From a bacterium (lineage in GTDB: Bacteria > Cyanobacteriota > Vampirovibrionia > Gastranaerophilales > Gastranaerophilaceae), in assembly GCA_014803505.1 (NCBI GenBank), contig JAAVBM010000016.1, positions 1 to 64,000 of the forward strand: DNA of 64,000 bases. Direction: 5' to 3'. Positions 34,237 through 41,866 of the stretch are shown here, piece after piece. Each line of letters starts with the position of its first letter. Positions within the stretch are counted from its first letter, which is position 1. The notes beneath the pieces are model-generated. The model worked only from the letters and a program-made list of their open reading frames with translations, did not search any database and was not told the origin of the DNA. The translations under genes and the position numbers were made by a program.

Positions 34237-34619
34237 TTATCTCAAAAACTTTTTCTTTAAATATTTAAAAGATGGTTTTTCTACAAAATAATATGTAAAT
34301 ACACCAAACAAAATTACAACAATAAAAAATAATACAAGATTTTCAACAGGATGCGCAATTACCCATTGAGAATGAGCTTTGCAAACATAATACATCCATA
34401 ATGTTCTAATAAATTGATGAGTTAAAAATATTGAAAATGCAAACTGTCTAAGAAAAACTGAAATATTATTTTCTAATAATTTTGAAAAATATCCTTTTTT
34501 AATAACAAATAATGAAAATAAAAATATAAATGCAATAATCATAATCATACGATTATTATAATTTATTTGGTGAAATACTAAATAAATCGTAATATTTCAA
34601 TATTTTTAATCTTTTCCAT
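34237..34619 (-). pseudogene. Remnant of an acyltransferase-3 (OafA-type) gene
   Basis: An ATG at 34619 with an AGGGA ribosome-binding site encodes MEKIKNIEILRFI, the textbook N-terminus of acyltransferase-3 proteins. The next codon is a stop. A different frame then continues (VFHQINYNNR, then the track ORF from 34548), giving the last ~100 residues of such a protein: hydrophobic helices, AFSIFLTHQFI and the family end TYYFVEKPSFKYLKKK. The ~200 central residues, including the catalytic region, are missing. It is an internal deletion product that once O-acylated envelope glycans (family knowledge). Confidence 0.8.
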
Positions 34620-34634
34620 AATCAATCCCTTTTT

Positions 34635-34760
34635 TTAACTATAACTTATTACTCATATTTTTATTAACTATAGTATGGTGCAAGTTATAACATAATTAAT
34701 AAAATCTTTTTCATCCAAATTCTTCTAATTATATATCCTATTTATTGAACTATAGTTCAA
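34635..34760. promoter_or_regulatory. Operator-like sites upstream of the XRE gene
   Basis: A perfect 16-bp palindrome TTGAACTATAGTTCAA lies at 34745-34760. Related half-sites TTAACTATA occur at 34635 and 34664, 29 bp apart. A TATAAT (34782-34787) between the palindrome and the gene is the likely -10. Autoregulation by the XRE protein is the simplest reading. Confidence 0.5.
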
Positions 34761-34816
34761 TTTGTGAATATTATAATTCATTATAATATAATGTCAACTA
34801 TTTTAAAATTTTTATT

Positions 34817-35047
34817 ATGAATAAAGAGAAAATTGTAGAAATTTTTTCCGCTAACTTAAGGGCAGAAAGAGCTCGGAAAAAATACACACAAGAACAACTT
34901 GCTGAAGTAGCAGAAATTACAACAGAATATTTGTCAAAAATTGAAAATGGAAAAGCATGTCCGACAATATTAGTAATTACAAACATTGCATTAGCACTTG
35001 GTGTAAATATTGATAAACTTTTGCCATTAGATGAACTTAGAAATTAA
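34817..35047 (+). CDS. Small XRE-family HTH regulator
   Basis: This 76-aa single-domain HTH protein contains LRAERARKKYTQEQLAE, the recognition helix region TEYLSKIENGKACP, and the end ALALGVNIDKLLPLDEL. It is similar in size and design to the XRE protein at 6187-6417 but clearly a different gene. It has no ribosome-binding site in its AT-rich leader. It lies between a pseudogene and a lineage-specific gene, downstream of a clear palindrome. Confidence 0.88.
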   Translation: MNKEKIVEIFSANLRAERARKKYTQEQLAEVAEITTEYLSKIENGKACPTILVITNIALALGVNIDKLLPLDELRN

Positions 35048-35053
35048 AACGGC

Positions 35054-35368
35054 TTAATCATTCTGCGAAAATTTTTTGTATGCTTCAACAATGTCATTAC
35101 AAGCTGTTGGAATATTAACAACCTTATGTATCAAATAATAAGGATTGGTGAATGCTGAAAAAACTTCAGCTCCAACCGCTTTGGTTGCATTAACAGTATA
35201 ACGTAATGGTTTATTCTCAATCTTAGAATTCTGATAATCATAACGAAAAGGATTGTTACTCTCATATAAATCATAAGTAACAGTATCAATAATTTGAGGA
35301 ACCGGTGTTGAATCAACCCAATTCGTAAATATATTCATATTTTGTACTGTGGAATTAATTAAGTTCAT
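35054..35368 (-). CDS. Unrecognised small protein, 104 aa
   Basis: The protein is polar at the N-terminus (Asn/Thr-rich, LINSTVQNMNIFTNWVD). Its C-terminal half (KAVGAEVFSAFTNPYYLIHKVVNI) looks helical. There is no signal peptide, membrane segment or catalytic motif, and the start lacks a ribosome-binding site. It converges on the XRE gene with a 6-nt gap. I do not recognise a family. It may be a real lineage-specific gene, but coding is supported only by the uninterrupted frame. Confidence 0.55.
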   Translation of the reverse strand: MNLINSTVQNMNIFTNWVDSTPVPQIIDTVTYDLYESNNPFRYDYQNSKIENKPLRYTVNATKAVGAEVFSAFTNPYYLIHKVVNIPTACNDIVEAYKKFSQND

Positions 35369-35402
35369 ATTGTTATAAAATATAAAAATAAATTTTTTTG
35401 TT

Positions 35403-35435
35403 AAAAAAAGCCCTGCAATAATTGCAGAGCTTTTT
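35403..35435 (-). terminator. Terminator after fabF
   Basis: AAAAAAGC-CTGCAAT-AATTGCAG-GCTTTTT forms a hairpin with one bulged position. A T-run follows on either strand. It lies 18 nt past the fabF stop. Confidence 0.85.
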
Positions 35436-35452
35436 ATTTAAAAAGTTTGTAA

Positions 35453-36706
35453 TTAAACTTCTTTGAAAATCAATGTTGCGTTGTGGCCACCAAATCCAAA
35501 AGAATTTGATAAAGCAACACGAACTTTTTTATCTCTCACTTTATGTGGAACATAATCAAGATTTGCAACGTGTTCATCTTGGTTATCAAGATTTATTGTA
35601 GGTGGAACTTTACCCTCAGTTATTGTTTTTACACAAACAATAGCTTCAACAGCGCCTGTTGCACCAAGCATGTGACCATGCATACTTTTTGTTGAACTTA
35701 CAAGCAAGTTTGTATTTTTATCTTTGTCACCAAAGATTTTTTCAATAGCTTGAGATTCAGCAATATCACCCAAACCTGTACTTGTACCGTGTGGATTGAT
35801 ATAATCAACATCTTCAGGTTTTACATTTGCATCATCCATAGCAAATTTCATTGCCATATATGCGCCATTACCTTCCGGATCCGGAGCAACCATATCGTGA
35901 GCATCAGCAGTTTGTCCATAACCTACGATTTCTGCATAAATTTTAGCACCACGTTTTTTAGCATGTTCGTATTCTTCAAGAACCATAACAGCTGAACCTT
36001 CACCCATAATAAAACCATCTCTGTCTTTATCATAAGGTCTTGATGCTTTTTGTGGTTCATCATTTCTTTTTGATAATGCACGACAAGCTGTAAATGCACC
36101 TACACCTAATGTTGTAATTGTAGCTTCACAACCACCGGCAACAACAACATCTGCATCACCATATTGAATACTTCTGAACGCATCACCTATAGAATGAGTA
36201 CCTGTTGCACAAGCAGAAACTACAACTTTGTTAAGTCCTTTGTAACCATGCTTCATTGAAATACGACCAGAAGCCATATCAACAATCAACATAGGTACTG
36301 TAAATGGAGAAGCTTTAGTTGGTCCTTTTTCAATCATCGCCATATGGCTTTTTTCAAATGTTTGAAAACCACCTGCCGCAGAACTTACAATAACACCAAT
36401 TCTATATGGATCAATATCTGCTTCATCAATACCGGAATCAGCAATTGCTTCATCAGCAGCAACCATTGCGAATTGAGTAAATCTGTCCATTCTTTTTGCA
36501 TCTTTTGAATCCATATAATCTTCAGGATTAAAATCAGCATCTTTAATTTCAGCTGCAATTTTAACTGCTTGTTTTTCAGTATCAATTCTTTCAATTAAAG
36601 AAACACCACTTTTGCCTTCCAACATAGCATTCCAGAAATTATCGGTACCAATACCACAAGGAGTAACAGCTCCTAATCCAGTTATTACTACTCTTCTTTT
36701 AGTCAT
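35453..36706 (-). CDS. fabF: Beta-ketoacyl-ACP synthase II
   Basis: This 417-aa condensing enzyme elongates acyl-ACP with malonyl-ACP. The active-site Cys166 is in VVVSACATGTHSIGDA. The two histidines are in NPHGTSTGLGD and STKSMHGHMLGATGAVE, and the C-terminal NSFGFGGHNATLIF loop is intact. It is the last gene of the fabD-fabG-acpP-fabF cluster and is separated from acpP by a hairpin without a U-tract (36741-36774). Confidence 0.97.
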   Translation of the reverse strand: MTKRRVVITGLGAVTPCGIGTDNFWNAMLEGKSGVSLIERIDTEKQAVKIAAEIKDADFNPEDYMDSKDAKRMDRFTQFAMVAADEAIADSGIDEADIDPYRIGVIVSSAAGGFQTFEKSHMAMIEKGPTKASPFTVPMLIVDMASGRISMKHGYKGLNKVVVSACATGTHSIGDAFRSIQYGDADVVVAGGCEATITTLGVGAFTACRALSKRNDEPQKASRPYDKDRDGFIMGEGSAVMVLEEYEHAKKRGAKIYAEIVGYGQTADAHDMVAPDPEGNGAYMAMKFAMDDANVKPEDVDYINPHGTSTGLGDIAESQAIEKIFGDKDKNTNLLVSSTKSMHGHMLGATGAVEAIVCVKTITEGKVPPTINLDNQDEHVANLDYVPHKVRDKKVRVALSNSFGFGGHNATLIFKEV

Positions 36707-36740
36707 TTAAGATATCCCTTTTCCCTTTAATAATAAATAA

Positions 36741-36774
36741 TGCGAGAATGAAATATTAAAATCCCACTCTCGCA
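36741..36774 (-). other. acpP-fabF intercistronic hairpin
   Basis: In the minus-strand RNA UGCGAGAGUG pairs with CAUUCUCGCA (10 bp with one G-U) around a 14-nt loop. The sequence that follows is AU-rich but has no U-run. It probably stabilises or partly terminates the message after acpP, whose product is needed in large excess (inference). Confidence 0.5.
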
Positions 36775-36826
36775 AATATAAAATCCAGTTTGAATAATTC
36801 TTCTAAAAATTCAACTCGTGAGATAA

Positions 36827-37063
36827 TTACTTACCTAATTTGCTATCAATGTAAGAAACTGCATCTTGAACTGTTTGAATTTTTTCTGCGTCTTCATCAG
36901 GAATTTCGCATTTGAATTCTTCTTCTAAAGCCATAACTAATTCAACTGTGTCTAAAGAATCAGCACCTAAATCATCTGTAAAACGAGCTTCAGGTGTAAC
37001 TAATTTTTCATCAACACTTAATTGATCTACTACAACTTTTTTTACTGTTTCTAATGTACTCAT
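36827..37063 (-). CDS. acpP: Acyl carrier protein
   Basis: This 78-aa acidic carrier holds growing fatty acids on 4'-phosphopantetheine attached to Ser36 in [13 protein letters not shown]. The length and the end [12 protein letters not shown] are standard. GAGG lies 8 nt before the ATG. It has its own strong promoter (TTGCAA-N17-TATAAT) with a 47-nt leader, in line with high demand. Confidence 0.98.
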   Translation of the reverse strand: MSTLETVKKVVVDQLSVDEKLVTPEARFTDDLGADSLDTVELVMALEEEFKCEIPDEDAEKIQTVQDAVSYIDSKLGK

Positions 37064-37116
37064 CTTTTTTTCCTCTTTTTTAATTTAATATGTATTACTA
37101 ATACTTTTCTTGCTAC

Positions 37117-37145
37117 ATTATAAACTGTTGAATATTTTTTTGCAA
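37117..37145 (-). promoter_or_regulatory. acpP promoter
   Basis: The minus-strand TTGCAA (37140-37145), a 17-nt spacer and TATAAT (37117-37122) form one of the best promoter matches in the window. It lies between fabG and acpP. Confidence 0.7.
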
Positions 37146-37190
37146 GAAATTTACAATTTAGCAAGGCTTTTGTTACAATTCAAAGCTAAA

Positions 37191-37922
37191 TTAGATCATC
37201 AAACCGCCGGCAACTTCAATTGCTTGACCTGTAACATAATCTGTATCTAAAGCTAAGAATTTAACAACTTTAGCGATATCTTCAGGTGTACCAAGTCTTT
37301 TCATTGGAATAGCTTTTAAGTATTCATCAATGTTAGGAAGTTCAGCAGTCATAGCTGTTTGGATGAAACCAGGACATACAGCATTAACTCTGATGTTTCT
37401 TGAACCAAATTCTTTAGCAAGAGTTTGAGTGAAACCAATTAAACCGGCTTTAGAAGCTGAATAGTTTGCTTGACCTGCGTTACCATGACGACCAACAATA
37501 CTTGACATATTGATGATTGAACCCTGACGAGCTTTTGACATGTATTTGATAACTGCATTAGTCACACAGAAAGCTGATGACAAGTTAACTTTGATAACAC
37601 TTTCCCATTGATTCATATCCATTCTTAAGAATAAACCATCTCTTGTAATACCTGCATTATTTAACAAGATATCAATTTTGCCGTGTTCAGCAATCATTTT
37701 ATCAACATTTTCTTTAACTGCATCGAAGTTAGATACGTCAAAGCTATAGAAGTATGCATTAACGCCTAAAGCTTTGATTTCATCGATTGCAGGTTGAGCT
37801 TTTTCAGCATCACAAATATCATTGATAATAATATCGCATCCTGCTGCAGCAAGTTCTTTTGCACAAGCTAAACCAATACCGCGAGAACCGCCTGTAATTA
37901 ACGCAATTTTTCTTTCTGTCAT
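37191..37922 (-). CDS. fabG: 3-oxoacyl-ACP reductase
   Basis: This 243-aa short-chain dehydrogenase reduces 3-ketoacyl-ACP with NADPH. The cofactor loop is ITGGSRGIGLACA. NNAG is followed by the catalytic Ser in INMSSIVGRHG, and Tyr/Lys are in ANYSASKAGL. It ends VTGQAIEVAGGLMI as in FabG proteins. It sits between fabD and acpP as in many bacteria. A degenerate repeat lies upstream. Confidence 0.96.
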   Translation of the reverse strand: MTERKIALITGGSRGIGLACAKELAAAGCDIIINDICDAEKAQPAIDEIKALGVNAYFYSFDVSNFDAVKENVDKMIAEHGKIDILLNNAGITRDGLFLRMDMNQWESVIKVNLSSAFCVTNAVIKYMSKARQGSIINMSSIVGRHGNAGQANYSASKAGLIGFTQTLAKEFGSRNIRVNAVCPGFIQTAMTAELPNIDEYLKAIPMKRLGTPEDIAKVVKFLALDTDYVTGQAIEVAGGLMI

Positions 37923-37978
37923 TATTTTTTCTCCTTATATTTGGGTATATTACCCTCTCTGCTTTTATTTTGATTTAT

Positions 37979-38052
37979 GTCGTTCCGAACTTAATTCGAA
38001 ATCTATTCCCTTACGGGTTAAACTAACATTGATTGACTCTGGTCAGAATGAC
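37979..38052. repeat. Decayed double-palindrome repeat between fabD and fabG
   Basis: GTCGTTCCGAACTTAATTCG at one end and CTGGTCAGAATGAC at the other match the arms of the 73-bp family with several mismatches, and the hairpins are partly broken. It sits inside the fab cluster. Confidence 0.5.
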
Positions 38053-38092
38053 AAAAATAGCTAAAGTTATTTTTGTTCTGCTTATGTATTTA

Positions 38093-39040
38093 CTATACCA
38101 ATGCAAAATCTTCTTTTAAAGAAGCAACTGTAGCTTCTAAAGATTCTTTATCAAAAACATTATAAGTTTTTGTTTCAACATTGATTTTCTTAATCAATCC
38201 TGAAAGAACTTTACCAGGTCCTATTTCAATAAATGTATCTACGCCATTTTCAATCATATTTTCAATAGACTGAGTCCAATGAACTGATGAATAAATTTGA
38301 CGAGGCATTTTATTTTTGAAATCATTTGCAGCAATAGTAGCAGCAGCATCAACGTTTGTTACCACAGGAATTGAAGCACTGCTAATATCTAAATCAGCTA
38401 CAAAACTTGAGAATTCTCTACCAGCATCTTCTAAGAATTTAGAATGGAATGCACCTGAAACAGCAAGAGGAACAACTCTTCTTGCACCTTTTTCAAGTAA
38501 CAATTCACCGGCTTTAGCAACAGCAGCTTCATCACCTGTAATTACAACCTGAGCAGGCGAATTATAATTTGCTACATCTACATAGCCAACTTTTGAAGCT
38601 TCTGCCAAAACTTCTTCCAAGCTTCCTGCAGGAGCATTTAATATAGCTGACATAGCTCCGCCTTTAACTTGTCCCATTAAATCTGCTCTTTTTTGAATAG
38701 CTAACAATGTTGTTTCTAAATCCATAACACCTGAAGCATACATTGCACAATATTCACCTAAACTATGACCTGCTGTAAAAGTTGGTATAATATTTAATTC
38801 AGACTTAAATGCTTCTAATGCAGCAATAGACATTGTAACAATTGAAGGTTGTGTATTAACGGTTTGTTTTAAATCCTCTTCAGGACCTTCAAAACATAAT
38901 GATGTCACACTTTTACCTAAAACTTTATTGGCAGTTTCGAAAACATTTTTAGCAGATTCGAAATTATCATATAAATCTTTTCCCATACCAACAGACTGAG
39001 CGCCTTGTCCCGGAAAAACGAATGCTATTTTCTTAGTCAT
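38093..39040 (-). CDS. fabD: Malonyl-CoA:ACP transacylase
   Basis: This 315-aa enzyme loads malonyl onto ACP. The start at 39040 (MTKKIAFVFPGQGAQ) is supported by GAGGG 8 nt upstream; the track start is 10 codons further out. The nucleophile Ser93 is in GHSLGEYCA. The conserved Gln (FPGQGAQ), Arg (IQKRADLM) and His (SGAFHSKFL) are present. It leads the fabD-fabG-acpP-fabF series. Confidence 0.96.
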   Translation of the reverse strand: MTKKIAFVFPGQGAQSVGMGKDLYDNFESAKNVFETANKVLGKSVTSLCFEGPEEDLKQTVNTQPSIVTMSIAALEAFKSELNIIPTFTAGHSLGEYCAMYASGVMDLETTLLAIQKRADLMGQVKGGAMSAILNAPAGSLEEVLAEASKVGYVDVANYNSPAQVVITGDEAAVAKAGELLLEKGARRVVPLAVSGAFHSKFLEDAGREFSSFVADLDISSASIPVVTNVDAAATIAANDFKNKMPRQIYSSVHWTQSIENMIENGVDTFIEIGPGKVLSGLIKKINVETKTYNVFDKESLEATVASLKEDFALV

Positions 39041-39129
39041 ATTTATATCCCTCATTAATTCCCTTCTCAATACGCCAATTATACAATAAATATCAATTAA
39101 AGTAAAATAATTTACAATATAATGTATTC

Positions 39130-39351
39130 TTATCGGTTATTTACAATCGTTCGAAACTCTTTGCGCAAATCTTGCAAATATTTTACCAAAGATTTTATTG
39201 CAGATACGTAACCCATAATCTTTTTATACTTTTCTTTTTTATGTTTGAAAAAAAAGTAACTTTCTGCCATTTCTTCTTCCATATTATTAACTACAATTTC
39301 CAACCCGTCAAAAGGGTATTCGGTAAGCGAAACCATATCTTCTAAGTCCAT
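39130..39351 (-). CDS. Unrecognised 73-aa helical protein
   Basis: This small charged protein has an acidic N-terminus (MDLEDMVSLTEYPFDG). It is followed by probable helices rich in Lys, Glu and aromatics (AESYFFFKHKKEKYKKIMG, SLVKYLQDLRKEFRTIV). AAGAAGA is a weak ribosome-binding site and TATAAT at 39380-39385 is a plausible -10. The family is unknown. It lies between fabD and fabH but is transcribed from its own promoter. Confidence 0.6.
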   Translation of the reverse strand: MDLEDMVSLTEYPFDGLEIVVNNMEEEMAESYFFFKHKKEKYKKIMGYVSAIKSLVKYLQDLRKEFRTIVNNR

Positions 39352-39430
39352 AAATCTTCTTTTTTAGTCGTGTTTACTTATTATATCAATATCATATTAT
39401 GCTATCGGCAATGATAACTCAACATTGTAC

Positions 39431-39458
39431 ACTAGTTCTATAAACTAGCAAACTAGTT
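39431..39458. repeat. Clustered ACTAGTT sites
   Basis: ACTAGTT (39431), AAACTAG (39442) and the palindrome AACTAGTT (39451) fall within 28 bp, about one helical turn apart. They lie ~50 bp upstream of the 73-aa gene's -10. They could be a protein-binding array. Confidence 0.4.
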
Positions 39459-39480
39459 ATATAAATACATTATAAAACCA

Positions 39481-39607
39481 GACTCTGAATCAAGTTCAGA
39501 GTGACAAAATTTTTGATTAACATCAGTTAGCTTTAGTCATTCCGGACTTGATCCGGAATCTATTACTTAGCAATACAAAACAGACCCTGAATCAAGTTCA
39601 GGGTGAC
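39481..39607. repeat. Double-palindrome repeats, half unit plus full unit
   Basis: 39481-39505 is a single hairpin, ACTCTGAATCAAGTTCAGAGT. 39536-39607 is a full two-hairpin unit with TTCCGGACTTGATCCGGAA and CCCTGAATCAAGTTCAGGG, bounded by GTCAT and GTGAC. Confidence 0.7.
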
Positions 39608-39642
39608 AAAATAAAAACACCCCAATGCGGCGAAAACTCCAG

Positions 39643-39700
39643 AAATTACCGTACGATGTGTAACATAACTGGTAGCAAAGTACCCCGTCCGGTGAGGACC
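39643..39700 (-). other. Structured element directly after the fabH stop
   Basis: In gene orientation, right after the TAG comes a GC-richer block ending ACGGGGTACTTTGCTACC, then a variable loop, then GGTAATTT. A closely matching block follows the dnaN stop (63052-63102). The TACC/GGTA pairing is kept while the loop changes. Confidence 0.5.
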
Positions 39701-40711
39701 CTAGCAGATGCCTTCGCGAAGTCTAACTACTGCAGCACCCCAAGTCATACCTGCTCCAAATCCGCAAAGTATCGCTGTTGAACCAAGTTTAATTTTACCT
39801 TGTTCTACACCTTCAACCAAAGCAATTGGAATAGATGCAGCTGAAGTGTTTCCGTAATATTTAATATTTGAAATAACTTTTTCATCAGAATATTCAAGTC
39901 TTTGTTGCAAAGCTTCAATAATTCTTTGGTTTGCTTGGTGCGGAATCAAGTAATCAATATCAGCAGCAGTCATTCCTGCTTCATCAATACATTTATCAAC
40001 ATATTGTGGCAATGTAGTTACAACAAATTTATAAACATCACGTCCTGCCATATGAATTTTTGCATCATGTTCATCACAAGGATCAACAAGCGGACAATTT
40101 TTGCCAGGGGTATTTAAATAAATATATTGACCAATAGAACCGTCAGCTCTTACGTCAAGCGATAAAATATCATCAACGCCATCTTCAGCTTCAGTAACAA
40201 CCATTGCACCTGCACCATCTCCGAATAAAATAGATGTTCCTCTATCTTCCCAATCTACAAGACGAGAATTGTTATCTGATGCTATTAACAAAATATTTTT
40301 GTATAAACCTGAGCCAATTAAACCTCTTGCAACTTGAAGCGCATAAATTAAACCTGTACAAGCAGCTGTCAAATCAAAAGACGGAACAAAATCAGAAATA
40401 CCTAGTCTTGCTTGAATATTACAAGCCAACGCAGGATATAATTGAGGTGGAGCAGAAGATGCCGCTATTACACAATCAATTTCTTCCGGTTTAAAACCAG
40501 ATTTTTCGATAGCCTTCTTAGCTGCTTCTTCACCTAAATCAACAGCATTTTCATTACCTGAAACCACTCTTCTTTCTTTGATACCAGTTCTTGTATAAAT
40601 CCATTCATCAGATGTTTCATATAATTTTGTTAAATCATCATTAGTAACAATGGTTTTTGGTACACTATATCCAACACCTGCAATTCTAAGCGGTTTCAAA
40701 TTTTTTGACAT
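39701..40711 (-). CDS. fabH: Beta-ketoacyl-ACP synthase III
   Basis: This 336-aa enzyme starts fatty acid synthesis by condensing acetyl-CoA with malonyl-ACP. The triad is Cys118 (DLTAACTGLIYAL), the His in LIPHQANQRI and the Asn in IKYYGNTSAASIP. The Arg region DEWIYTRTGIKERR is normal. The protein ends TWGAAVVRLREGIC, slightly longer than usual. The plsX stop is 10 nt upstream, so both are probably on one transcript. Confidence 0.97.
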   Translation of the reverse strand: MSKNLKPLRIAGVGYSVPKTIVTNDDLTKLYETSDEWIYTRTGIKERRVVSGNENAVDLGEEAAKKAIEKSGFKPEEIDCVIAASSAPPQLYPALACNIQARLGISDFVPSFDLTAACTGLIYALQVARGLIGSGLYKNILLIASDNNSRLVDWEDRGTSILFGDGAGAMVVTEAEDGVDDILSLDVRADGSIGQYIYLNTPGKNCPLVDPCDEHDAKIHMAGRDVYKFVVTTLPQYVDKCIDEAGMTAADIDYLIPHQANQRIIEALQQRLEYSDEKVISNIKYYGNTSAASIPIALVEGVEQGKIKLGSTAILCGFGAGMTWGAAVVRLREGIC

Positions 40712-40720
40712 AATTATTTC

Positions 40721-41785
40721 CTATCTATTTATATTTTCTGCAATTTTAGAGTTAATATCTTTATTAAGTACTCTTACTGCGGCTCTAACAGCATTTTTCA
40801 TAGCGTATGATGAACTGCGCCCGTGAGCAATAACTGAAATACCTTTAACACCTAATAAAAGCATGCCTCCAAAGACTTCCCAGTTAATACGTTTAAGTAT
40901 TCTACGTAAGAAAGGCTTTGCTAATAAACCTATTATACATCCGATAAAATCAGATTTAAATTCTGCTGAAATCATTTTCAAAAGCATAGAAGCAGTACCT
41001 TCTGTAACTTTTAAAGCAACATTGCCTGCAAAACCGTCACAAACAACAACATCGCATTTGTTTATAAAAAGTTCTTTTCCTTCGATATTTCCAACAAAAT
41101 CAATATAACCTTTTTCGTGCATATCTTTTAGTAACGGATAAGTTTCTTTAACAAGAGTATTACCTTTACCTTCTTCTTCTCCGATACTCAAGATACCTAC
41201 TTTAGGATTTTTAATACCAACAACATGTTCAGAATATGCAACACCCATTTCTGCAAATTGAGCAAGCATTTCAGCGGTACAATCACTATTTGCACCACCA
41301 TCAATAAGTACAACAGGATCTTTCAAAGTTGGAAGAGTAACAGCAATCGCAGGTCTTTGCACACCATGAATTCTACCTAAACCAAACAAACTTGCCGCCA
41401 TCGCAGCTCCTGTTGAACCGGCAGAAACAACAGCTTCACATCTGCCTTCTGCAACAGCTCTAACTGATGCGACAATTGATGAATCTTTTTTCTTACGAAT
41501 AGATTGACCAACAGCCTCACCCATACCAATAACTTCGGAAGCATGAGTAATCGTATAATCAATTTTATCAACATCAATTTTAATTTTTCGTTTATGGCCT
41601 TTTGTTCCACAATCAGAATAAATACAACCTGCAGTTCTAATTCTTTCGATTTCTGCATTGATTGCATCTTGTTGACCAACAAGTTCTAAACCTACGCCAT
41701 ATTCCTGAGCAGCCCACAAAGCACCTTCCATTATTGCTCTAGGTGCATAATCACCGCCCATTACGTCTATTGCTATTCTTGACAT
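40721..41785 (-). CDS. plsX: Phosphate acyltransferase PlsX
   Basis: This 354-aa enzyme converts acyl-ACP to acyl phosphate for the PlsY step of phospholipid synthesis. The start at 41785 (MSRIAIDVMGGDYAPRA) has GGAGAG upstream; the track start adds 23 unlikely residues. Family blocks are SAGSTGAAMAASLF, VLIDGGANSDC, CDGFAGNVALKVTEG and the C-terminal HGRSSSYAMKNAVR. It has the classical rpmF-plsX-fabH order. Confidence 0.96.
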   Translation of the reverse strand: MSRIAIDVMGGDYAPRAIMEGALWAAQEYGVGLELVGQQDAINAEIERIRTAGCIYSDCGTKGHKRKIKIDVDKIDYTITHASEVIGMGEAVGQSIRKKKDSSIVASVRAVAEGRCEAVVSAGSTGAAMAASLFGLGRIHGVQRPAIAVTLPTLKDPVVLIDGGANSDCTAEMLAQFAEMGVAYSEHVVGIKNPKVGILSIGEEEGKGNTLVKETYPLLKDMHEKGYIDFVGNIEGKELFINKCDVVVCDGFAGNVALKVTEGTASMLLKMISAEFKSDFIGCIIGLLAKPFLRRILKRINWEVFGGMLLLGVKGISVIAHGRSSSYAMKNAVRAAVRVLNKDINSKIAENINR

Positions 41786-41821
41786 ACTTTTTTCTCTCTC
41801 CAAGTCATATGTTTTGAAACT

Positions 41822-41852
41822 ATGAGAAGTGGCAAATAAATTGTCACTTCTC
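41822..41852 (-). other. rpmF-plsX intercistronic hairpin
   Basis: ATGAGAAGTG pairs with CACTTCTCAT, extended by CAA/TTG after one mismatch, around a 5-nt loop. There is no U-run after it on either strand. It lies 15 nt after the rpmF stop, and is more likely a stability or processing element than a terminator. Confidence 0.5.
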
Positions 41853-41866
41853 ATAATGTTTTAAAG

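Larger units (their letters stand above)
39352..39700. other. 349-bp intergenic region rich in repeats
   Basis: There is no gene here. From left to right it holds a -10 for the 73-aa gene (39380), a cluster of ACTAGTT/AACTAGTT sites (39431-39458), two double-palindrome repeat pieces (39481-39505 and 39536-39607) and the fabH 3' element (39643-39700). Confidence 0.7.

Noticed and set aside
34237-34548. Intact small membrane protein (103 aa)
   Set aside because: The sequence is the C-terminal part of an acyltransferase-3 and the matching N-terminus with ribosome-binding site lies just upstream in another frame, so it is a pseudogene.
39548-39781. 77-aa + strand ORF in the repeat region before fabH
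   Set aside because: Built from palindromic repeat sequence and the antisense end of fabH; no ribosome-binding site.
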